Made by a program: the position numbers and the translations under genes. The notes beneath the pieces were generated by a model, which saw only the letters and a list, made by a program, of their open reading frames with translations, ran no database searches and was not told the DNA's origin. A stretch of 64,000 nucleotides of DNA from JAXLVB01 sp046329195 (GTDB lineage: Bacteria; Bacteroidota; Bacteroidia; Cytophagales; Spirosomataceae). The DNA is taken from assembly GCA_046329195.1 (NCBI GenBank), contig JAXLVB010000001.1, positions 1,922,001-1,986,000 on the forward strand, written 5' to 3'. Shown piece by piece: positions 18,603 through 27,803 of this stretch. Position 1 is the stretch's first letter, and each line of letters begins with the position of its first letter.

Positions 18603-19433
18603 ATGAAACTGGGAATGAACCTGTTGCTTTGGGGAACGGCGATTGACGAGTCGCTTTTTCCGGTGTTAGAGCAAATCAAGGCAATGGGATTTGATGGGGT
18701 AGAGGTGCCGATTTTTGACGTAAACCCTGATAACTGGCATGGTTGGCGTGCCAAGTTAGATGAGTTAGAACTCGACCGTATTGCCGTGACCATTTGCGGA
18801 GCCGACTTTCACCAGATTAGCCCCGACCCAGCCATGCGCAAAGCGACGTTGGAGCGAAACAAGCAGGCTGTAGATTGCGCTGTGGTGTTGGGCGCCAAGC
18901 TACTGACAGGTCCGTATCATTCGGCATTGTGTCATTTTACAGGACAACCCGCTACCCAACAAGAGTGGCAGTGGGCGGTAGAAAACCTTCGTGAATTGGC
19001 CCAATACGCCGAAAGTAAGGGCGTTGTATTAGGCTTAGAATACCTCAACCGCTTTGAGAGTTACTTGGTTTCTTGCGCCGACGAACTGTTTCGATTGGTC
19101 GAAGAGGTGAATCACCCTCACTGCAAGATTATGTTCGATACCTTCCATGCCAATATTGAAGAAAAGAGCTTGGGGCAGGCGATTCGGCGTTTGCAAAAGC
19201 ATTTGGTGCATGTACAAGTGTCTGAAAACGATAGAAGTACTTTAGGGACAGGCAATGTAACGTGGGCAGAGGTGTTTGGTACCTTGCAAGAGATTGGTTA
19301 CGAAGGATGGCTAAGTGTCGAAGCCTTTAGTCCCAAACTGGCAGCAGCCAATATTTGGCGAAAGATGTTTGAATCAGAAGAACAACTCATGCGAGATAGC
19401 CTCGCCTTTTTGCAAGAAAACCGCTGGGATTAA
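18603..19433 (+). CDS. Sugar isomerase/epimerase (TIM barrel, AP endonuclease 2 superfamily)
   Basis: The protein has 276 residues from the ATG at 18603 (MKLGMNLLLWG is the normal family start; the frame upstream adds nine residues). The metal-site carboxylates and His expected for the D-tagatose/D-psicose 3-epimerase group are visible in GLEYLNRFESYL, MFDTFHANIEE, HVQVSEND and LSVEAF. It probably interconverts a keto sugar. It sits between the AraC gene and the Gfo/Idh dehydrogenase, suggesting a small sugar-catabolic operon. Confidence 0.85.
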   Translation: MKLGMNLLLWGTAIDESLFPVLEQIKAMGFDGVEVPIFDVNPDNWHGWRAKLDELELDRIAVTICGADFHQISPDPAMRKATLERNKQAVDCAVVLGAKLLTGPYHSALCHFTGQPATQQEWQWAVENLRELAQYAESKGVVLGLEYLNRFESYLVSCADELFRLVEEVNHPHCKIMFDTFHANIEEKSLGQAIRRLQKHLVHVQVSENDRSTLGTGNVTWAEVFGTLQEIGYEGWLSVEAFSPKLAAANIWRKMFESEEQLMRDSLAFLQENRWD

Positions 19434-19594
19434 GGCTGTTGTGAGTCGTGTTTATTACCCAATTGATGCACTTGTTTTAAAGGTTTCTCAACGATGAGCC
19501 TTAGCGATTGAAAATAAACCGTTAGAAGTAAGTTATACGCTCCTAAGTGCAGATTGAATGAAAACTCAGGGTATTCTAAATAGATGTCAAAACG

Positions 19595-20707
19595 ATGAAA
19601 AAAATTAACATTGCTATCGTAGGACTTGGCTTTGGAGCCGAGTTTATCCCGATTTACCAGCGGCATCCTCATGCTAATATGTATGCGATTTGCCAGCGAA
19701 ACGCCGAGAAGCTCAATGCCATCGGGGATGCGTTTGGCATCGAAAAGCGATACTCCAATTATGACGAGTTACTCCAAGACCCCGCTGTGGATGCCGTACA
19801 CATCAACTCGCCGATTCCAAACCACGCCGAACAAAGCCTAAAGGCCTTGTATGCAGGCAAACACGTGGCTTGTACTGTGCCAATGGCTACGTCAGTAGAA
19901 GACTGTCAGGCCATTGTGAACGCTTGCCGAGAAACTGGCAAAAAGTACATGATGATGGAAACAGTGGTGTATGCTCGTGAGTTTTTGTATGTAAAAGAAC
20001 TTTACGAAAAAGGCGAACTCGGTAAAGTTCAATTCTTGAAAGCAAGCCACCAGCAAGACATGGACGGCTGGCCTGACTATTGGCCAGGGCTGCCTCCCAT
20101 GCACTACGCCACGCACTGTGTGGGACCCGTGGCAGGTTTGCTCAAGTTGGAGGCTGAATACGTGTCGTGTTTTGGTTCGGGTACCATCCGAGAAGAATTA
20201 GCCAGTATTCATAACTCGCCATTTGCAGTAGAGTCGGCCCATATCAAGTTCCGAAATAGCGATTTGTCGGCCTATGTGTATCGTTCGTTGTTTGACGTAG
20301 CTCGTCAGTATCGAGAGAGTTTTGAAGTATATGGCTCTAAAAAGTCCTTTGAGTGGCCTTTGATAGAGCACGGGCCGCACGTTTTGCATACGGCTAAAAA
20401 GCCAGAACACGAAATACCCGAAGAAATTACCGTGCCTGATTATGCTCATTTACTGCCCGAAGGGATTCAACAATTTACGACCAAAGGGGTATATGACATT
20501 GCTGACAATACCCACTTGTCGTTTACGCAAGGGGCTGGTCATGGTGGTTCGCATCCTCATTTAGCACATGAGTTTTTGATGGCGCTAGTCGAAGACCGTG
20601 ACCCGTTCCCGAATGCCGCACAATCGGCCAACTGGACTTCGGTCGGAATCTTGGCGCATGAGTCGGCTCTGCAAGGTGGAAAAATCATGTATTTGCCTGA
20701 ATTTTAG
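19595..20707 (+). CDS. Gfo/Idh/MocA-family NAD(P)-dependent oxidoreductase
   Basis: The protein has 370 residues. The N-terminal Rossmann fold begins IAIVGLGFGAEFIP (about 5-18), followed by DAVHINSPIPNHAEQ and GKHVACTVPMA, where the usual EKP lysine motif reads TVP. That substitution is seen in some divergent members and may alter catalysis. The C-terminal alpha/beta domain ends normally. It likely oxidises or reduces a sugar at C3 together with the neighbouring epimerase (inference). Confidence 0.85.
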   Translation: MKKINIAIVGLGFGAEFIPIYQRHPHANMYAICQRNAEKLNAIGDAFGIEKRYSNYDELLQDPAVDAVHINSPIPNHAEQSLKALYAGKHVACTVPMATSVEDCQAIVNACRETGKKYMMMETVVYAREFLYVKELYEKGELGKVQFLKASHQQDMDGWPDYWPGLPPMHYATHCVGPVAGLLKLEAEYVSCFGSGTIREELASIHNSPFAVESAHIKFRNSDLSAYVYRSLFDVARQYRESFEVYGSKKSFEWPLIEHGPHVLHTAKKPEHEIPEEITVPDYAHLLPEGIQQFTTKGVYDIADNTHLSFTQGAGHGGSHPHLAHEFLMALVEDRDPFPNAAQSANWTSVGILAHESALQGGKIMYLPEF

Positions 20708-20798
20708 CCTCGGCTACCAGCATAATTGGTATGATTTGGCTTTGTATGTTTTGCAGCAAAATTGCTCAAAAGTATTATCATCTATATGCTTGATACTT

Positions 20799-20842
20799 AT
20801 CTTTATCGGTGGCTGAGCGTAGCCGAAGCCACCGATAAAGAT
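20799..20842. repeat. Perfect 16-base inverted repeat before the GIY-YIG gene
   Basis: The arms 20799-20814 and 20827-20842 are perfect complements with a 12-base loop containing GAGCGTAGCCGA. It lies 92 bases after the dehydrogenase stop and 76 bases before the GIY-YIG gene. It may be a terminator, or one of the mobile palindromes often found beside UvrC-Intron-type GIY-YIG genes (inference). Confidence 0.7.
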
Positions 20843-20917
20843 GGTCGTGGGGCAAAAATCATCTAAATCAAGAAAATAAAACGGTAGCTGAGTAAAGACA
20901 AAGCTACATTTTACAAA

Positions 20918-21265
20918 ATGAAAGGTTACAGGTATATTCTCGAATGTGCAGATGGTAGCTATTACATGGGTAGTACAGTCGATTTAGAAAGAAGAATTCA
21001 GGAACACCAAAATGGCGAAGGAGCAAATCATACCAAGAAAAATCTACCCATAAGGCTTATCTACTTTGAAGAGTTTGACAGAATCGATAGTGCCTTTTAT
21101 CGAGAAAAACAGATTCAAGGGTGGAGTAGAAAAAAGAAAGAAGCTTTGGTAAATCAGGACTTACAAAAATTGCATGAGTTTGCGGAATGTAAAAATAAAA
21201 CCCATCACCAGAATTATGTTTCTTCGTCAAACGCAGATGAAACTGTAAAAAGTAAAGTAGAATAG
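20918..21265 (+). CDS. GIY-YIG (URI-type) endonuclease-like protein
   Basis: The protein has 115 residues. The GIY-YIG domain is at about 4-80: the two short motifs appear as YRYILEC and YYMGSTVDLERRIQEHQNG, with the catalytic Arg and His, then YFEEFDRIDSAFYREKQIQGW with the metal-binding Glu. The C-terminal 30 residues are a variable Asn/His/Ser-rich tail. Standalone members are small, widespread and of unclear cellular role. Confidence 0.85.
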   Translation: MKGYRYILECADGSYYMGSTVDLERRIQEHQNGEGANHTKKNLPIRLIYFEEFDRIDSAFYREKQIQGWSRKKKEALVNQDLQKLHEFAECKNKTHHQNYVSSSNADETVKSKVE

Positions 21266-21434
21266 TGTCTTTTGAAAGTGACTTGTAGCTAATACAAATG
21301 CAAAAATGCTTGACACTAATTGTTAGTAAACATAAACTCAAGTTAGTGGTTTTTGATCAACGATTTATTGCTTAGTGGATTATATGTAATCACAAATTGC
21401 CATCCCAAAGATGCCAGTAAAACCCTCTGTTCAG

Positions 21435-24400
21435 ATGAAAACCTTTTCGGTCATCCTTTGTTGCGTAGGCTTGTTTTGGATGCCTTCAACACAGGCACAG
21501 AAGAAGAAAAACGAACCTGCCGCTGCACCAGTCGTTACAAGTACCCCTCGCCGCCTCGAAATCTTGTTTTTGGGTGACAACGGTCACCACCGCCCCATCG
21601 AGCGAGTGCCTATGGCGATGTCTGCATTAGGTCCCAAAGGGATTAACTTTACGTATTCTGATAATCTCAACAGCCTAAATAAGAAATACTTAGACTTGTT
21701 TGATGCAGTGTTGCTCTATGCCAACTGGGATAGTATTCCGCCGCCTCAAGAAAAAGCTCTCATTGACTATGTGGCTTCGGGCAAAGGCTTAATAGCGGTG
21801 CATTGTGCTTCGTATTGTTTTCGGAATTCGCCCGAATTGGTCAAAATGATGGGTGGGCAGTTTTGGCGACACACGTGGGATACCATTCGCCCGATCTGGA
21901 CTCGCCCCGACCACCCCGCCATCATGGGTACGCAAGCCTTCAAAACTTTGGACGAAACCTATTTGCACTCAAAACTCCAAGCCGACAATTTGGTGCTTAC
22001 TGAACGAGAAATCCAACCCGACCAGTACAAAGACAAACCCAACCAAAAAACCGAACCCTATACATGGGTACGCACGCACGGACAGGGACGGGTATTTTAT
22101 ACCGCTTATGGCCACGACGAAAACACGTGGGGTCAGCCGGGCTTCATGGCTCTTTTAGAAAAAGGAATTCACTGGGCAGTAGGTGATAAAGCATTGAATG
22201 ACTTCAAGGCGCTTAATCCACAATCTTTTACTTATCGAGAAGTCAAGCTACCAAACTACGAAAAACGCTCTGAACCTCAGGTTCAGCAAGGTGCTCTTAG
22301 TCCTTCAGAATCTATGAAGCATATTCAGGTGCCGCCTGATTTTAACCTGAGCTTGTTTGCTGCAGAGCCTAATGTGCAGCACCCCATTGCGATGTCTTGG
22401 GATGAAAAAGGGCGGCTCTATGTGCTTATTACCAAAGACTATCCCAACGAACGCAAAGACACAGGCGGGAGCGATTTTATCTTGATTTGCGAAGATACCG
22501 ACCACGATGGCAAGGCGGATAAGTTTAGTAAATTCGCTGATAATCTGAGTATTCCGACTGGAATGGTCTTTGCCAATGGAGGCCTGATTGTGAGCCAAGC
22601 ACCACACATGCTGTTTTTGAAAGATACCGACGGCGATGACAAAGCCGACGAACGTAAGATTTTGTTTTCGGGTTTTGGTACAGGCGATACCCACGCTGGT
22701 CCGTCTAACCTTCATTATGGCTTCGATAACTGGATTTGGGGTTGTGTAGGGTATTCGGGTTTTGTAGGTAAGCCCAAAGACAACACCGACAGCCTCAAGT
22801 TTGGACAGGCGTTCTTCCGCTTCAAACCCGATGGTTCAAAAATCGAGTGGATGACCAGTACGTCTAACAACACGTGGGGGATGTCGTTCAATGAGGCGGG
22901 CGATGTGTTTGGTTCTACGGCCAACAACTCGCACGGCTGGTACATGGCCATTCCACACCGGAACTTTAATGGAGTAGTAGGCATGGGTAGCGACAACGGT
23001 AGTCGCAGCACCGATACCCACAAAGATATGAAAACCATCACGCCACGAATCCGTCAGGTGGACGTGTTTGGCGGCTTTACGGCAGCGGCAGGGCACAATT
23101 TTTACACGGCAAGGGCTTTTCCGAAGCAGTATTGGAACAAAATCGCCTTTGTAGCAGAACCAACGGGGCACGTGTTGCACCAAAATCAGATGGTCAAAAA
23201 AGGATCTGATTACGAAGACAAAGAAGCCTTTAACCTGCTGGCTGGTGCCGACGAGTGGTTCTCGCCTGTGTTTGCCGAAGTGGGCCCCGATGGAGCCGTG
23301 TGGGTAGCTGACTGGTACAGCTTTATTATTCAGCACAACCCCCGTCCCGACGGCTTCAAAATGGGTGTTGGTAATGCCTACGAAACCGATTTACGAGACT
23401 ATACCCACGGGCGTATCTATCGAGTGGCGTGGAAAGATGCTCCCGCTTATACGCCTATTAGTCTGAGCAAAGAACGTCCTGATGAACTGGTCAATGCACT
23501 GAAAAACAATAATTTATTCTGGCGAATGCACGCTCAGCGCCTTTTGGTGGAGCGTGGTCAAACCGATGTGGTACCTGCCTTGCTCGAACTCCTACAAGAC
23601 CAATCGGTAGATGCCGTAGGGCTCAACGTAGGAGCTATCCATGCGCTCTGGACACTCAAAGGCTTGGGGGTGATTGATTCACCACTGCCTGTGGGTAAGG
23701 CTGCAAGGGCCGAAGTGATTACGTCACTCAAACACCTGAGCCCCGCCGTTCGCAAAAATGCGGTGCAAGTATTGCCCCGAACCGAAGCGTCGGTAAAAGT
23801 GCTGTTAGACAACAACTGCCTCAACGACGACGAGCCGTTGGTGGTACTCAATACGATTTTGGCTTTGTCAGAAATGCCACTTTCATCCGAAGTCGAAAAA
23901 ATAGTCTTGAACCGTTTGGAAACTGCAACCGAGGCAAACGACCGCTGGCTTCCAGATGCTTTTGCTTGCATCCTGACCAGCAAGCAAGCCAAACTGTTAA
24001 AGCAATACGTGGGGCAGTTGAGTCAAAAAGGTAAAGAAGCCCCTATGCACCACGACCACGCTGCTATGATGCAAACCGCCAACAAGCAAGCTGCGGCTTC
24101 TACAACAGCGCCAACCCAAGAATCCTCACTGGTCGATTTGACCATCACCGACATCCAGTTTGAACCTAATGCGCCTTTTGTACGAGATCGAATCCGTTAT
24201 TTTGTGTCGGTCAAAAATGCAGGGAAAGATTCATTGAAAAAAGGAATTCCTGTGCCACTCAATATTCGGATAGAAGGACAGGGGCAACGAGTTACAGTGT
24301 ATAGTCTTGCCTATAAAAATGGCATTGGGCCTGGCGAAACGGTGACTATTAGCCGGTTGTCTAATGGTCCTTGGGAGGGCGACATGGGCTTCTCGACCGA

Positions 24401-25184
24401 TGTTGCTGGCGAGTACACGTTTTCGGTGGTAGCCGATCTGGACAATAAAATCGCCGAAGGCAACGAAAAGAACAATACCTTCAGCAAGAAATTGAGCTTT
24501 CAGTCACCGCAGCGACTGGCGGTGTTTGCCTTGGAGAGAGCTGCACGCAGTTATGCTTCGGTAGCCCCCGCCGACTCGGTGGCAGCGCTGTTGAAAAACT
24601 ACGAAAAACTCAATGCCGACGAAAGCCGTGCTTTGCTGAGAGGACTGACAGATGGCTGGAATCCTCGCCGTAAAGAAAAAGTAACCGAAAGTAATCAGCA
24701 GTTTATGGTGAGTTTGGCCAATAAACTCCCGAAAGAAAACAGCGAACGGCTCGGTAAATTGATGCAGGCTTGGGACATCAAAAATGCCGTGAGTGAAGCC
24801 GACAAAAATGCGATGGTTATCAAGATTAAGTCGGTGAAAGAGGCCATGAAATTCGATCTGAAAGAGTTTACTGTGCCAGCTGGAAAATCAGTGATTATAG
24901 AATTTGAAAACCCCGATGCCATGCAACACAACTTGGTGATTGGTAAGCCCAGCAGCTTGGCTGTCATCGGTAAAGCCGCTGACAAGATGATTACGGCCAA
25001 AGATGCTGCCGAGAAAAATTACGTGCCGGCGATTCCGCAAGTGTTGTTTTCGACACCACTCGTGAACCCTGACCAAACGTATCAGCTTAAATTCACAGCC
25101 CCTACCACCCCTGGTGACTATCCCTTTGTGTGTACTTTTCCTGGACACTGGAGCCTCATGAATGGCGTGATGAAGGTTAAGTAA
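21435..25184 (+). CDS. Giant ThuA / PVC-type propeller dehydrogenase / HEAT / CARDB / cupredoxin fusion
   Basis: The protein has 1249 residues from the ATG at 21435, which opens a signal peptide (MKTFSVILCCVGLFWMPSTQAQ-like). Domains in order: ThuA-like glutamine-amidotransferase fold (about 35-250; GLIAVHCASYCFRNSPEL, HPAIM); membrane-bound-dehydrogenase propeller of the Pirellula/Verrucomicrobium type (about 290-690; KDTDGDDKADERKILFSGFG, DWYSF); HEAT-like repeats (about 690-850); CARDB domain (about 890-1010); and a C-terminal azurin-like cupredoxin with copper ligands in MQHNLVIG and VCTFPGHWSLMNG. No haem CxxCH is present, so copper may take over electron transfer. It probably oxidises a sugar or sugar derivative in the periplasm. 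Confidence 0.85.
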   Translation: MKTFSVILCCVGLFWMPSTQAQKKKNEPAAAPVVTSTPRRLEILFLGDNGHHRPIERVPMAMSALGPKGINFTYSDNLNSLNKKYLDLFDAVLLYANWDSIPPPQEKALIDYVASGKGLIAVHCASYCFRNSPELVKMMGGQFWRHTWDTIRPIWTRPDHPAIMGTQAFKTLDETYLHSKLQADNLVLTEREIQPDQYKDKPNQKTEPYTWVRTHGQGRVFYTAYGHDENTWGQPGFMALLEKGIHWAVGDKALNDFKALNPQSFTYREVKLPNYEKRSEPQVQQGALSPSESMKHIQVPPDFNLSLFAAEPNVQHPIAMSWDEKGRLYVLITKDYPNERKDTGGSDFILICEDTDHDGKADKFSKFADNLSIPTGMVFANGGLIVSQAPHMLFLKDTDGDDKADERKILFSGFGTGDTHAGPSNLHYGFDNWIWGCVGYSGFVGKPKDNTDSLKFGQAFFRFKPDGSKIEWMTSTSNNTWGMSFNEAGDVFGSTANNSHGWYMAIPHRNFNGVVGMGSDNGSRSTDTHKDMKTITPRIRQVDVFGGFTAAAGHNFYTARAFPKQYWNKIAFVAEPTGHVLHQNQMVKKGSDYEDKEAFNLLAGADEWFSPVFAEVGPDGAVWVADWYSFIIQHNPRPDGFKMGVGNAYETDLRDYTHGRIYRVAWKDAPAYTPISLSKERPDELVNALKNNNLFWRMHAQRLLVERGQTDVVPALLELLQDQSVDAVGLNVGAIHALWTLKGLGVIDSPLPVGKAARAEVITSLKHLSPAVRKNAVQVLPRTEASVKVLLDNNCLNDDEPLVVLNTILALSEMPLSSEVEKIVLNRLETATEANDRWLPDAFACILTSKQAKLLKQYVGQLSQKGKEAPMHHDHAAMMQTANKQAAASTTAPTQESSLVDLTITDIQFEPNAPFVRDRIRYFVSVKNAGKDSLKKGIPVPLNIRIEGQGQRVTVYSLAYKNGIGPGETVTISRLSNGPWEGDMGFSTDVAGEYTFSVVADLDNKIAEGNEKNNTFSKKLSFQSPQRLAVFALERAARSYASVAPADSVAALLKNYEKLNADESRALLRGLTDGWNPRRKEKVTESNQQFMVSLANKLPKENSERLGKLMQAWDIKNAVSEADKNAMVIKIKSVKEAMKFDLKEFTVPAGKSVIIEFENPDAMQHNLVIGKPSSLAVIGKAADKMITAKDAAEKNYVPAIPQVLFSTPLVNPDQTYQLKFTAPTTPGDYPFVCTFPGHWSLMNGVMKVK

Positions 25185-25206
25185 CGAATACACATTTTCT
25201 TAAAAC

Positions 25207-25249
25207 AAATGCCCCGCCAAGCAGCAATCGACTTCTTGGCGGGGCATTT
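25207..25249. terminator. Bidirectional hairpin terminator
   Basis: A perfect 15-base stem (25207-25221 with 25235-25249) lies between the converging ThuA-fusion and DUF4097 genes. It is flanked by A-rich and T-rich tracts. Confidence 0.85.
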
Positions 25250-25263
25250 TGCAAAAGGTAGCT

Positions 25264-26085
25264 CTATTTTCCTTTGCGGATGTAAATATTGCCGTGCATG
25301 TTTTTCATCATGACTTCTTTGCCGCCGCCGTTTACCTTACCTTGCACCCAGTCCGAAACGCTCACTTTGTACATGCCGTCTTTGCTAGTTTTGGTACTTT
25401 GAGGTTGGGTTTTGTCCACATCTACATCAAAATCGCTATAGATTTCGCCTCGGTCGGAGCGTAGTTTTACATCAAACTTGGCCGAAGGCGGAAACGTCAC
25501 GTCCACGTTGCCATTGAGGGTCGAAAAAGCCATTGGTGCATCGGTTACCGCCTTGAAGTTAGCTTTCAAATTACCATTAATCGTATTGACAACCGCCGAG
25601 CCCGACACGTTGGTAAGTTGTATGCCGCCGTTGACATTCGTGATTTCAAAGTCACCCGATACGCCTTCTACCGAAATCTCACCGTCGTTTACAGTACTTA
25701 CTTTCAGCGAACATTGGGTAGGAACTTTGATGTTCAAAACCAATGGGCGTTGCATGAGTCGTGAACTTACTTTGACAGTATTGTTGCGTTCTTCGGCAGT
25801 GATTTCAAGCCCTCCTTTGGTGGATAGGCGCTTCATGCCATTGGATGATTCTTCCCTTTTTTCGGAATTATTCTTTACCGTGGCCTCGATAATGACTTCT
25901 TTGCCTGCGTATGCCGAAACGTGGATAGAGCCACTGATTAAGTTGACATGTAGCGAACTTGGCTTGGTGGGGTCGCTGAGCGGGATAGTAAGTTGCTCTT
26001 TTATATCGTTTTGTGCCAGCGTTGGCTCAAAAAATCCCATCAATGATACCAGCGAAATGCTAAATAAAAATCGAAATGCTTTCAT
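25264..26085 (-). CDS. DUF4097 secreted beta-helix protein
   Basis: The protein has 273 residues with a signal peptide ending near TLAQ. Repeated beta strands of the DUF4097/adhesin-like type follow: VSTVNDGEISVEGVSGDFEI, NVNGGIQLTNVSGSAVVNTING, FSTLNGNVDVTFP. It is the last gene of the sigma / anti-sigma / DUF4097 / DUF4097 operon and a close paralogue of the gene before it. A cell-envelope role linked to the ECF system is likely, but the molecular activity is unknown. Confidence 0.85.
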   Translation of the reverse strand: MKAFRFLFSISLVSLMGFFEPTLAQNDIKEQLTIPLSDPTKPSSLHVNLISGSIHVSAYAGKEVIIEATVKNNSEKREESSNGMKRLSTKGGLEITAEERNNTVKVSSRLMQRPLVLNIKVPTQCSLKVSTVNDGEISVEGVSGDFEITNVNGGIQLTNVSGSAVVNTINGNLKANFKAVTDAPMAFSTLNGNVDVTFPPSAKFDVKLRSDRGEIYSDFDVDVDKTQPQSTKTSKDGMYKVSVSDWVQGKVNGGGKEVMMKNMHGNIYIRKGK

Positions 26086-26093
26086 GGTGGTTG

Positions 26094-26957
26094 TTACAGT
26101 TTTTTTAGATAAATGTTTCCGTTAAAAGTCTCAAATCTGAACACCCTGCCGCCATCGCCAATCCGAATGGCGGTTTCGGTGCTGAGTTTGTAGGTGGTTT
26201 TATGCTCGTTTTTTTCCTGTTGCTTAATGACTCGTGTTGGTAATGTTTCTACGTTTTGAAAGTCAGTATAAAACTCACCTTGAAAACTTTTGAACTCGCA
26301 GTCTGCCGACAGATTAGATGGATAATTGATGTTTAGATTTCCATTGAGGGTATAAAAATCAGACTGATTAGGCGGTAGTGCCGTGTAGCTGGCGTTTACG
26401 TTTCCATTGACAGTTCGAGCTTTGGTGTCGTTTTTTACATTTTTGAGCGTGATGGCACCGTTCACATTATGTACATTTAGTTTTCCGCTGATGTCACTGA
26501 CGGTAATGTCGCCATCGTTGACCGTCGAGACAGAAACGTTCAAGTTGTAAGGCACTTTCACCGTAAAATCGAGCCGATAGCGGTATTCGATACGCCGATG
26601 GTGGTTATTTTCTTGCCACCGTTGGTGAGGTCGAGAATCATACGGTTGGGCAATGTAGGCCATGATGGTGTCGGCATCTTGGTCTATCTCAAACTTGAAC
26701 TCCTGCTTGCCTTTTTCTAAAGCTCCAGCCGTTTTGGCACTAATGGTTTTGTCCACATCAATAATCACTTTGTCGCCTGAGTAACCTTCTACTTTGATGA
26801 GCCCATCAATGTTGTAAATGGCTAAAGTACTGGCATTTGCACCTTTCTGAAGGCTAAACTCTTTGTGTATGTGTTCGTTGAACTTGTCGGTTTGGGCGGG
26901 AGCTTCGGTACAAGAGAGTACCACTACCACCCATAGGGGGGCAATAAACTTTTTCAT
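26094..26957 (-). CDS. DUF4097 secreted beta-helix protein (paralogue)
   Basis: The protein has 287 residues with a signal peptide (cleaved near APAQ). It has the same repeat pattern as the next gene: VSTVNDGDITVSDISGKLNVH, NVNGAITLKNVKNDTKARTVNG, FYTLNGNLNINYP. Eight bases separate it from the downstream paralogue, consistent with tandem duplication. Confidence 0.85.
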   Translation of the reverse strand: MKKFIAPLWVVVVLSCTEAPAQTDKFNEHIHKEFSLQKGANASTLAIYNIDGLIKVEGYSGDKVIIDVDKTISAKTAGALEKGKQEFKFEIDQDADTIMAYIAQPYDSRPHQRWQENNHHRRIEYRYRLDFTVKVPYNLNVSVSTVNDGDITVSDISGKLNVHNVNGAITLKNVKNDTKARTVNGNVNASYTALPPNQSDFYTLNGNLNINYPSNLSADCEFKSFQGEFYTDFQNVETLPTRVIKQQEKNEHKTTYKLSTETAIRIGDGGRVFRFETFNGNIYLKKL

Positions 26958-26981
26958 GGCTATTATACGGATTGGTTGGTT

Positions 26982-27803
26982 TTAAGACAGGTCTTTGATG
27001 GTCTGCTCTAGTTTGTTTTTCACCAAAATATCTAAGTTGTTTTGTTGAAGTAATTTCTTAAACACCTTGATAGAACGCTTTTCTTGAAGCTTGACCATAG
27101 CGTCGGCCAGTGCTACTTGTACCAGAGGCGATTCTTGACGGGTGAGCGAATGTACGAGTCCTTCACGCACCACCGCATTGTTGGCCAACGGAATCAAGGC
27201 TTCAATGGTCACCAGCCGCACATTGACGTTGGGGTCGTTGTTGAGGGTGGTGAGTAGTGCATCTATGATTTTGCTGTCCACCTCATTGATTTCGCTGGTA
27301 TAGCTTACGGCTCGTAGGCGCTCAGTAGCCGAGGGGTTTTCTAAGAGCGAAAGCATCATCATTTGGCGCATTTCCTGTACTTGGGTCGAGAGCGTGTCTA
27401 TCTGTTGCTTGTAGGCCATGTTGGGCGTTTGCCGATAGCTAATCCAATAGCCCAGTAGGCCGCCTACCAGCAAGAGCAAGGTGCCGTAAGCCAACTGACT
27501 CATCAACTTGGGCGTAAATACCTGCTGCAAGCGCTGCAACCAAGTCTGGAACGATGAAGGCGTATCGTATTGAAGCGAATCCTTGTATAGGTCGAGCATG
27601 GTGTCAAAGCGAGCCTTCATTTGCTTGCTTGGCTCAGGTGTTGGGAGTTGACCCATCAAGCTCCACAACTGTTTGTTAGCCTCGAACTCACGCTGGCAGT
27701 CGGGGCAGGTGGTTAGGTGTGAATCCACCTTAACCCGTTCTTGTTCAGGTAGTTGTTCGGTGAGCCATTCGGTGAGCCGTTCCTTACTATATTCACAATT
27801 CAT
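26982..27803 (-). CDS. Anti-sigma factor with zinc finger and HEAT repeats
   Basis: The protein has 273 residues from the ATG at 27803, chosen because a GGAGG lies about ten bases upstream. The N-terminal zf-HC2 motif is HLTTCPDC (HxxxCxxC). One membrane helix is at about 108-125 (YGTLLLLVGGLLGYWISY). The periplasmic C-terminus is HEAT-like (DPNVNVRLVTIEALIPLANN, ESPLVQVALADAMVKL). The start overlaps the end of the sigma factor gene by 11 bases, typical of translationally coupled sigma/anti-sigma pairs. A HEAT sensor domain on an anti-sigma factor is less usual. Confidence 0.88.
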   Translation of the reverse strand: MNCEYSKERLTEWLTEQLPEQERVKVDSHLTTCPDCQREFEANKQLWSLMGQLPTPEPSKQMKARFDTMLDLYKDSLQYDTPSSFQTWLQRLQQVFTPKLMSQLAYGTLLLLVGGLLGYWISYRQTPNMAYKQQIDTLSTQVQEMRQMMMLSLLENPSATERLRAVSYTSEINEVDSKIIDALLTTLNNDPNVNVRLVTIEALIPLANNAVVREGLVHSLTRQESPLVQVALADAMVKLQEKRSIKVFKKLLQQNNLDILVKNKLEQTIKDLS

